Positions 58,483-64,000 of a stretch of DNA of 64,000 nucleotides are shown in pieces. The translations under genes and the position numbers were made by a program. The notes under the pieces are model-generated. The model did not search any database. It had not been told where the DNA came from and saw only the letters and a program-made list of their open reading frames with translations. Within the stretch, counting starts at the first letter, position 1. Every line of letters starts with the position of its first letter. The stretch is taken from NCBI GenBank assembly GCA_025454915.1, contig JALONN010000001.1, positions 186,001 to 250,000 on the forward strand, written 5' to 3'. Source of the stretch: Raineya sp. (GTDB lineage: Bacteria > Bacteroidota > Bacteroidia > Cytophagales > Thermonemataceae).

Positions 58483-59043
58483 ATGGCAATTACACTCAAA
58501 AAAGGCAACACTTTCAATCTTACAAAAAAAGAACCTACGCTCAAAAAAATCATGATAGGCTTAGGTTGGGAAGTGAAACAAGGCAATGCCTTGGATTTGG
58601 ATGCCTCCATTTTCATGATTAATAATAAAGGGAAATTGCCTCAAGATGAATACTTTATATTTTATAATAATCTACAATCTCCTGATGGAGCTGTAAAACA
58701 CACAGGCGATAATCGTACAGGAGCAGGGGATGATGATGATGAAATGGTACTTGCCAATTTGGATGCTATTAGTTCCAATGTTTCAGAAATCCTGATTATT
58801 GTAAGTATCCATGATGCAGAGGCTCGTCGTCATAATTTTGGAATGCTCACAGATGCTTATATCCGTATTCTGGATATGGAAACGAAAAGAGAAATCTTGC
58901 GTTACGATTTGGATGCAGAATATCCTACTAATACTGATATTGAGTTTGGTAGAATCAGAAAAGAAGAGAATGAGTGGATATTTGTAGCATCAGGTATTGG
59001 TGGAAATAAAGGACTACAAGGCTACGTAGATACATACGCTTAG
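58483..59043 (+). CDS. TerD family protein, copy 4
   Basis: A 186-residue TerD domain with GLGWEVKQG (Glu for Asp), DLDASIFMIN, FIFYNNLQSPDGAVKHTGDNRTG, GDDDDEMV and VSIHDAEARRHNFGML. Its gap from copy 3 is 47 bases. No terC, terB or ATP-grasp genes follow; the next gene is an HNH nuclease. Confidence 0.93.
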   Translation: MAITLKKGNTFNLTKKEPTLKKIMIGLGWEVKQGNALDLDASIFMINNKGKLPQDEYFIFYNNLQSPDGAVKHTGDNRTGAGDDDDEMVLANLDAISSNVSEILIIVSIHDAEARRHNFGMLTDAYIRILDMETKREILRYDLDAEYPTNTDIEFGRIRKEENEWIFVASGIGGNKGLQGYVDTYA

Positions 59044-59153
59044 GTTTTGCCAAATAATACCCAAGCGAAAAAGATGTTTGGCAATATTTTTGTTTGAAAA
59101 AAACAAATTTCTCAAACAAAAATATTATATTGCAAAAAACCATTCATACAGTT

Positions 59154-59681
59154 ATGGGTAAGGTACTTATACTTAATCAAGATTACTCAGCTTTGACCAT
59201 GTGCAGTATCCAAAAAGCTTTTATTTTGGTATATCTCAACAAAGCTGATATTGTTTCGGAGTCTTCGCAGGGGGGAATACAAACTGTAACACGTACATTT
59301 CCAAGACCTTCGATTATTCGTTTGCATAAATACGTAAATCTTCCTTATAAAGGAGTTATATTGAGCAGACAGAATATTTTCAAACGAGACAATCACCAAT
59401 GTCAATACTGTGGGGTTACAACTGACCTTACACTTGACCATGTTTTGCCTCGTTCTCGTGGAGGAAAATCTTCTTGGACGAACCTTGTTACAGCTTGTAA
59501 GGCATGTAACTCCAAAAAAGGAGATCTTACACCCGAAGAAGCAGAAATGCCTCTTCCTCGTAAGCCTTTCAAACCTTCTTTTATTATGTTTTTAAGAGAT
59601 TTCTCTGGAAAAATAGAAAAAGAATGGGAAATTTATTTAGGTAAAAAGAACAAGGATACTGAAGAAGTTTATAAAGACTAA
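59154..59681 (+). CDS. HNH endonuclease family protein
   Basis: A 175-residue protein from the ATG at 59154 (MGKVLILNQDYSALTMCSIQKAF); an upstream TTG at 59094 gives an extension lacking in the family. The N-terminal domain (GKVLILNQDY..., about residues 1-75) is the one found in small Bacteroidota HNH proteins. The HNH core is CQYCGVTTDLTLDHVLPRSRGGKSSWTNLVTACKACN, with two CxxC-type zinc pairs. Target and role unknown. A bidirectional terminator lies between it and the next gene. Confidence 0.88.
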   Translation: MGKVLILNQDYSALTMCSIQKAFILVYLNKADIVSESSQGGIQTVTRTFPRPSIIRLHKYVNLPYKGVILSRQNIFKRDNHQCQYCGVTTDLTLDHVLPRSRGGKSSWTNLVTACKACNSKKGDLTPEEAEMPLPRKPFKPSFIMFLRDFSGKIEKEWEIYLGKKNKDTEEVYKD

Positions 59682-59713
59682 TAAAGCCTGATGATATATC
59701 ATCAGGCTTTATT
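59680..59713. terminator. Bidirectional terminator, perfect palindrome
   Basis: Bases 59680-59713 form a 34-base perfect palindrome with arms AATAAAGCCTGATGATA and TATCATCAGGCTTTATT. Followed by TTTTTTAATT on the plus strand, it serves both the HNH gene and the convergent TIGR03032 gene. Confidence 0.9.
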
Positions 59714-59715
59714 TT

Positions 59716-60834
59716 TTAATTGGCATAAGTAAAATTAATATTCCCACCTGTATCTTTAGGAGTACTTTCAGGAGCCTCTTTCAATGCCCAAAAAGTCTCA
59801 TTAGGAGTTACAATACAATAATTGTGGTCGTCTTTATCCATACTTGCCATGCCGGGTCTTCTTATATTAGGTAAAACCTGTACTGAATAAATCTCTTCAA
59901 CACTGGTTTCGTATTTAATATATCCAACAATGCTTCTTTGTGGTAAATACATAATAGCAATACCAGCAAATACAGACTCTTTGGAAATTGGTAAATCTTG
60001 GAAAGTCTTGCTTGTGGTACGCAACTTAGAAAGTCCTATAAAAGCATAATCTTCATAAATACTCAAACCTCTTACAAAGCCAGGGAATTTATATAAAGAT
60101 TCTTTTTTGCCTGATTGTGGGTCTATTTCTATGATTTCTCCAGTAGCAGATTGTAAGACTAAAACTTTTCCTTTATAAATTTTAGGAGTGTGTGGCATTC
60201 CTAACTCGGTAGCAATAATTTCACTTGAATCCACATCCATCAGAACGCCACCTTTTACTTTATTTTCACGCCATTTCATGGGTTCATCAGTTGTACCCAA
60301 AGCAGTTACGTATTTAGGTTTACCATTTTCCATAGCTAAACCATTCAGATGGCAACGATCACCAGGTTCTAATTTAGAAATAAACTTAGGTTTCCAGCGA
60401 GGCTCAAAACTGTAATGGTCATTGATGAGAGAAAGACAAGAGAACTGTGTATTGACAGCCCATAAACCTTCTGTACCCCATTCTAAATCATGTAAATCAA
60501 GAATACCAGTATAATAAGATGCTCTTGGTACATATAAAGTCTCGTAGGTATTGGGTTTTGCTGGATAACGAGGAGCAAGGCTTCTGTCATGTCCATAAAC
60601 AATTACACTACTTTCTGTGGCAATAGCTAAATAATTATCTTTCAGAGCTATTCCCATAGCTTTTTTAAAACTTCTAGGCAATTGCATCAGGTTTTCCTGA
60701 TTTACAGAACTCAAGAAAATCATTTTACCAGCCTGATAAGTGCTTAATATAATGGAGGCATTCAACTGCCATAAAAATTCAGGAATATTGGGGGAATGAG
60801 TGCATGTAAAAGGAGGGTAGGGTTTATTCGACAT
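59716..60834 (-). CDS. TIGR03032 (DUF4915) family protein
   Basis: A 372-residue protein from the ATG at 60834 (MSNKPYPPFTCTHSP); an in-frame TTG lies six bases upstream. Motifs include LNASIILSTYQAGKMIFL, GIALKDNYLAIATESSV, LDLHDLEWGTEGLWAVNTQFSCLSLI, NGLAMENGKPKYVTALG, GMPHTPKIYKGKVLVL and FPGFVRGLSIYEDYAFIGLS. These match the uncharacterised TIGR03032 family, a seven-bladed propeller by pattern (inference). No signal peptide, so cytoplasmic. Confidence 0.9.
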   Translation of the reverse strand: MSNKPYPPFTCTHSPNIPEFLWQLNASIILSTYQAGKMIFLSSVNQENLMQLPRSFKKAMGIALKDNYLAIATESSVIVYGHDRSLAPRYPAKPNTYETLYVPRASYYTGILDLHDLEWGTEGLWAVNTQFSCLSLINDHYSFEPRWKPKFISKLEPGDRCHLNGLAMENGKPKYVTALGTTDEPMKWRENKVKGGVLMDVDSSEIIATELGMPHTPKIYKGKVLVLQSATGEIIEIDPQSGKKESLYKFPGFVRGLSIYEDYAFIGLSKLRTTSKTFQDLPISKESVFAGIAIMYLPQRSIVGYIKYETSVEEIYSVQVLPNIRRPGMASMDKDDHNYCIVTPNETFWALKEAPESTPKDTGGNINFTYAN

Positions 60835-60913
60835 AAGCAATATTGAGTTATAAATGAGTAAGTTATGAATTATGAGTGAAACAGATAATAGTTTATTGAT
60901 AATTATTCAATGT

Positions 60914-62227
60914 TTATTGTAATTCCCCAAATAAATCAAATTCTTGTGCTTCTTTGATTTTCACTTGGGCAAAATCCCCAATGCGTAAATAAGTATTTTT
61001 ATCAGCTTTTACCAAAACTTCATTATCTACTTCTGGAGAGTCAAATTCTGTTCTGCCAATAAAATACCCACCTTCTTTTCTATCAAACAAAACCTTGAAA
61101 GTTTTTCCTACTTTCTGTTGATTAAGCTCAAAAGAAATATCTTGTTGCAATGCCATAATTTCAGAAATTCTTTCCTGTTTGATTTCGTCAGCTACATCAT
61201 CAGGCATGGAAAAAGAGTGGGTATTTTCTTCGTGAGAATAGGTAAATACACCCAATCTATCAAAACGCATTTTTTCGACAAAATCATACATTTCTTCAAA
61301 ATGTGCATCTGTTTCGTGTGGATGCCCCACAATCAGTGTTGTACGCAAAGCTAAATCTGGTACTTTCTGACGAATTTTATCAATCAATTCTTCTGTTTTG
61401 GGTCTTGTGATACCTCTACGCATAATTTTCAACATTTCAGTTGAACCATGTTGAAGGGGCATATCCAGATAATTACAGATATTATTTCTATTCTTGATGA
61501 CATCCAGAATTTCTAACGGAAAGCCTGCTGGATAAGCATATTGCAAACGAATCCAGTCTATCCCTTCTACATCCGAAAGGCGTTCTAATAGGTCAGCCAG
61601 TGTACGTTTATTATTGATATCCAGACCATAATAAGTTAAATCCTGAGCAATTAAAATCAGCTCCTTTGTTCCTTTTTTTGCAAAATTATGAGCCTGTTCA
61701 ACAAGTTGTTCTATCGGTCTTGAAACATGTTTTCCACGCATCAGAGGTATTGCACAAAACGAACAGGGGCGGTCACAACCTTCTGATATTTTAAGGTAAG
61801 CATAATGAGCTGGTGTAGTAAGCAAACGTTCTCCTACAAGCTCATGTTTGTAATCTGCTTTGAGGGTTTTAAGAATGCGTGGCAATTCGTTTGTGCCAAA
61901 GAAAGCATCTACCTGTGGAATTTCCTTTTCTAAATCATCTTTATAACGATGTGATAAACAGCCTGTAACATATAGTTTATCAATTAATCCTGATTCTTTA
62001 GCATCAGCATACTGCAAAATTGTATCAATAGATTCTTGTTTGGCATTTTCAATAAAACCACAGGTATTGATAATAATGATGCCTGCATCGTCTTTTTGAG
62101 ATTCGTGGCTTACATCAAATTTATTGGCTTTAAGTTGTGTGAAAAGTTCCTCAGAGTCCACCAAATTTTTGGCACATCCCAACGTAACAATATTTACTTT
62201 ATTTTTCTTGATGGTTTTGGTCTTCAT
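60914..62227 (-). CDS. rimO: Ribosomal protein S12 methylthiotransferase
   Basis: A 437-residue radical SAM enzyme that methylthiolates Asp89 of ribosomal protein S12. The N-terminal MTTase domain supplies Cys18, Cys56 and Cys90 for one cluster (VTLGCAKN, INTCGFIE, TGCLSHR). The SAM cluster is Cys151, Cys155, Cys158 in EGCDRPCSFC, followed by IPLMRGKHVSRP. The C-terminal TRAM domain is at about 365-437. GIDWIRLQYAYPAGF and QHGSTEMLKIMRRG are typical of RimO rather than MiaB. Confidence 0.96.
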   Translation of the reverse strand: MKTKTIKKNKVNIVTLGCAKNLVDSEELFTQLKANKFDVSHESQKDDAGIIIINTCGFIENAKQESIDTILQYADAKESGLIDKLYVTGCLSHRYKDDLEKEIPQVDAFFGTNELPRILKTLKADYKHELVGERLLTTPAHYAYLKISEGCDRPCSFCAIPLMRGKHVSRPIEQLVEQAHNFAKKGTKELILIAQDLTYYGLDINNKRTLADLLERLSDVEGIDWIRLQYAYPAGFPLEILDVIKNRNNICNYLDMPLQHGSTEMLKIMRRGITRPKTEELIDKIRQKVPDLALRTTLIVGHPHETDAHFEEMYDFVEKMRFDRLGVFTYSHEENTHSFSMPDDVADEIKQERISEIMALQQDISFELNQQKVGKTFKVLFDRKEGGYFIGRTEFDSPEVDNEVLVKADKNTYLRIGDFAQVKIKEAQEFDLFGELQ

Positions 62228-62247
62228 ATGAGCAAAAGAAAATTTTG

Positions 62248-62255
62248 CAAATTTA
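62248..62255 (-). promoter_or_regulatory. Bacteroidota -7 motif before rimO
   Basis: On the minus strand TAAATTTG is an exact TAnnTTTG match, 20 bases before the rimO start. TTTG at 62280-62277 is at a 21-base distance and may be the -33 element. Confidence 0.5.
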
Positions 62256-62277
62256 GTAAAATAACCCCAAAAAGCAC

Positions 62278-62307
62278 AAAAGGCTTGAAATTAATTTCAA
62301 GCCTTTT
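62278..62307. terminator. Terminator between glmS and rimO
   Basis: AAAAGGCTTGAAAT (62278-62291) and ATTTCAAGCCTTTT (62294-62307) form a 14-bp stem, 25 bases after the glmS stop on the minus strand; the T tract following on that strand is TTTTGTGCTTTTT. Confidence 0.85.
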
Positions 62308-62331
62308 AGAAAATATCTGATAACAGAATGT

Positions 62332-64000
62332 TTATTCTACTGTTACAGCCTTGGCTAAATTACGAGGTTGGTCAACATCTTTACCCAATGATACAGCTAC
62401 ATGGTATGAAAGCAATTGCAAAGGTACAACTGTAAGAATAGGAGAGAATGCCTCATGAATTTGCGGAACATTGATTGTAAATTCGGACAAACGACTAATT
62501 TCAGTATCACCTTCTGTTACAACAGCAATAATTCTTCCTTTTCTGGCTTTTATTTCTTGGATGTTACTGACAATTTTTTCGTAAGAACTATCTTTAGGAG
62601 CAATAAATACAACAGGCATCTGCTCATCAATAAGAGCAATCGGACCATGTTTCATTTCTGCAGCAGGATAGCCCTCTGCATGAATATAAGAAATTTCTTT
62701 GAGTTTTAAAGCACCCTCTAAAGCCACAGGGAAATTATAGCCTCTACCCAAATACAAGAAGTTTTTAGCATCTTTAAATTCTTCAGCAATATAACGAACT
62801 TGCTCATCAGTAGTTTTCAGAATATGCTCTACTTTATCAGGAATACTACTGAGTTCTGTAATCATTTCTTGAAACTTAGACTCTGTAATTGTTCCTTTGG
62901 CTCTACCAATGATGAGAGCCATCATTGCAAGTACAGTTACTTGTCCTGTAAATGCTTTGGTACTGGCTACTCCAATCTCTGGACCAGCATGGATATAAGC
63001 TCCTGAGTGTGTAGCTCTTGGAATAGAAGAACCTACTACGTTACATACTCCAAAAATGATAGCTCCTTTGCTTTTTGCAAGCTCAATGGCAGCCAAGGTA
63101 TCAGCTGTTTCACCAGATTGTGAAATAGCAATGACTATATCATTTTCATTGATAACAGGGTTTCTATAACGGAATTCAGAGGCATATTCAACTTCTACGG
63201 GTATTCTTGCAAATTCTTCAAATAAATATTCGGCAACCAGACCTGCATGCCAAGATGTTCCACAACCCACAATCACTATCCTTTGAGCGTTCATAAGACG
63301 TTGTTGGTACTCTATCAAACCTCCTAAAACCAAATGGTTTTTATCGGCATTGATACGTCCACGCATGCTATCACGCAAAGATTTGGGCTGCTCAAAAATT
63401 TCTTTTAGCATAAAATGCTTATATCCACCTTTTTCTATTTGCGTAAGCTCCATATCTAAGGTTTGGATATAAGGTGTAATAGGTAAATCTTCCACCGTAC
63501 GGATATGCAATTCCCCACCACGAATCACTACAACTTCATGATCATTCAAATACACAACTTTTTTTGTATATTCAACAATTGGAGTGGCATCGGAAGCCAA
63601 GAAATACTCACCTTCTCCTACACCCACTACCAAAGGACTACCTTTTCGAGCAGCCACCAGTTGTGTACTATCTTCTTTAGAGATGACTACAATAGCATAA
63701 GCACCCACAACCTGTGTCATGGCAAGTCTTACAGCTTCATCTAAAGAACATTTTTCATAATCTTTGATATGCTCAATGAGATGAATAAAAACTTCAGAAT
63801 CGGTTTCACTTTGAAAAGTATGTCCTTTGCTAATCAAATCTTGTTTGAGAGAAGCATAATTTTCTATAATTCCATTGTGGATGATAGCCATGTTTTTATT
63901 GGCTGAATAATGTGGGTGAGCGTTAGTATCATTAGGTTCTCCATGAGTAGCCCAACGAGTATGCCCAATACCAATATGACTATTAAGATGCCCTTCGTTT
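62332..64000 (-). CDS. glmS: Glutamine-fructose-6-phosphate aminotransferase, 5' end outside window
   Basis: The enzyme makes glucosamine 6-phosphate, first step to UDP-GlcNAc. The frame continues to the window edge with HIGIGHTRWATHGEPNDTNAHPH, part of the N-terminal glutaminase domain, so the Met at 63891 (MAIIHNGIIENY) is internal. The two SIS domains follow: CGTSWHAGLVAEYLFEE, ISQSGETADTLAAI, ASTKAFTGQV, and the C-terminus ends DQPRNLAKAVTVE. The catalytic N-terminal Cys lies beyond the edge. Confidence 0.96.
   Translation of the reverse strand, partial: NEGHLNSHIGIGHTRWATHGEPNDTNAHPHYSANKNMAIIHNGIIENYASLKQDLISKGHTFQSETDSEVFIHLIEHIKDYEKCSLDEAVRLAMTQVVGAYAIVVISKEDSTQLVAARKGSPLVVGVGEGEYFLASDATPIVEYTKKVVYLNDHEVVVIRGGELHIRTVEDLPITPYIQTLDMELTQIEKGGYKHFMLKEIFEQPKSLRDSMRGRINADKNHLVLGGLIEYQQRLMNAQRIVIVGCGTSWHAGLVAEYLFEEFARIPVEVEYASEFRYRNPVINENDIVIAISQSGETADTLAAIELAKSKGAIIFGVCNVVGSSIPRATHSGAYIHAGPEIGVASTKAFTGQVTVLAMMALIIGRAKGTITESKFQEMITELSSIPDKVEHILKTTDEQVRYIAEEFKDAKNFLYLGRGYNFPVALEGALKLKEISYIHAEGYPAAEMKHGPIALIDEQMPVVFIAPKDSSYEKIVSNIQEIKARKGRIIAVVTEGDTEISRLSEFTINVPQIHEAFSPILTVVPLQLLSYHVAVSLGKDVDQPRNLAKAVTVE

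Noticed and set aside
60843..60900. ATGAGT/ATGAATTATGAGT short repeats after rimO
   Set aside because: Too short and AT-rich to separate from chance; only loosely similar to 57262-57298.

Overview
The window is AT-rich (roughly one third G+C by eye) and looks like a chromosome segment of a member of the Bacteroidota, most probably a low-G+C gliding or marine relative of the Cytophagales. The signs are promoters with the Bacteroidota -7 motif TAnnTTTG and few clear Shine-Dalgarno sites, 7TM-DISM/LytTR two-component genes, HPt-type hybrid kinases, many SPII lipoproteins and signal peptides ending in AQ, DUF6952, TIGR03032 and phosphosulfolactate synthase. I found no tRNA, rRNA, CRISPR array, phage or insertion sequence. 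Both edges cut genes: a leucine-rich repeat protein on the left and glmS on the right.

Layout. 0-1.5 kb: end of a leucine-rich repeat gene, an HxlR regulator and a 328-base gap with an orphan terminator-like hairpin. 1.5-8.6 kb: a compact exopolysaccharide operon (receiver-only response regulator, Wza-like exporter, Wzc-like copolymerase with a decayed kinase domain, flippase, one glycosyltransferase, polymerase). 8.7-10.9 kb: macro domain protein, small secreted proteins, M23 peptidase. 10.9-16.9 kb: a gas-sensing signalling operon made of a sigma-54 activator, an H-NOX haem protein and a 1349-residue hybrid kinase that starts with an H-NOX-associated domain. 17-21 kb: membrane and secreted proteins of mostly unknown role. 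21-31 kb: SUKH protein, orphan DUF5682 protein, RNase H, thyA, a new zincin-like protein, dxr, rhomboid, a chagasin-like protein and an astacin. 31-38 kb: lone ABC ATPase, a three-gene OmpA/lipoprotein operon, LytS-type kinase plus LytTR regulator. 38-41 kb: His-rich OmpA protein and a duplicated lipoprotein module with copied terminators. 40.6-44.2 kb: queA, dnaA and phosphosulfolactate synthase. 44-51.7 kb: membrane proteins, a permease, and a secreted DJ-1/hydrolase fusion divergent from a cysteine-free HxlR regulator with a 20-bp perfect palindrome between them. 51.7-56.1 kb: a same-strand cluster of ABC ATPase, FtsX-like permease, radical SAM enzyme and two tandem lipoproteins. 56.3-59.7 kb: DUF6952, four tandem TerD genes and an HNH nuclease. 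59.7-64 kb: TIGR03032 protein, rimO and glmS.

The most promising system is the H-NOX/hybrid kinase/sigma-54 activator operon together with the neighbouring exopolysaccharide operon, whose first gene is a receiver protein without its own kinase. Related AAGCAT/ATGCTT dyads sit upstream of both. A nitric-oxide-controlled polysaccharide switch is a reasonable but untested reading. Secondary points of interest are the DJ-1/hydrolase fusion with its operator, the four-copy TerD array without terC, the secreted inhibitor-like/astacin pair, and the duplicated terminator that has swallowed a secreted-protein gene.
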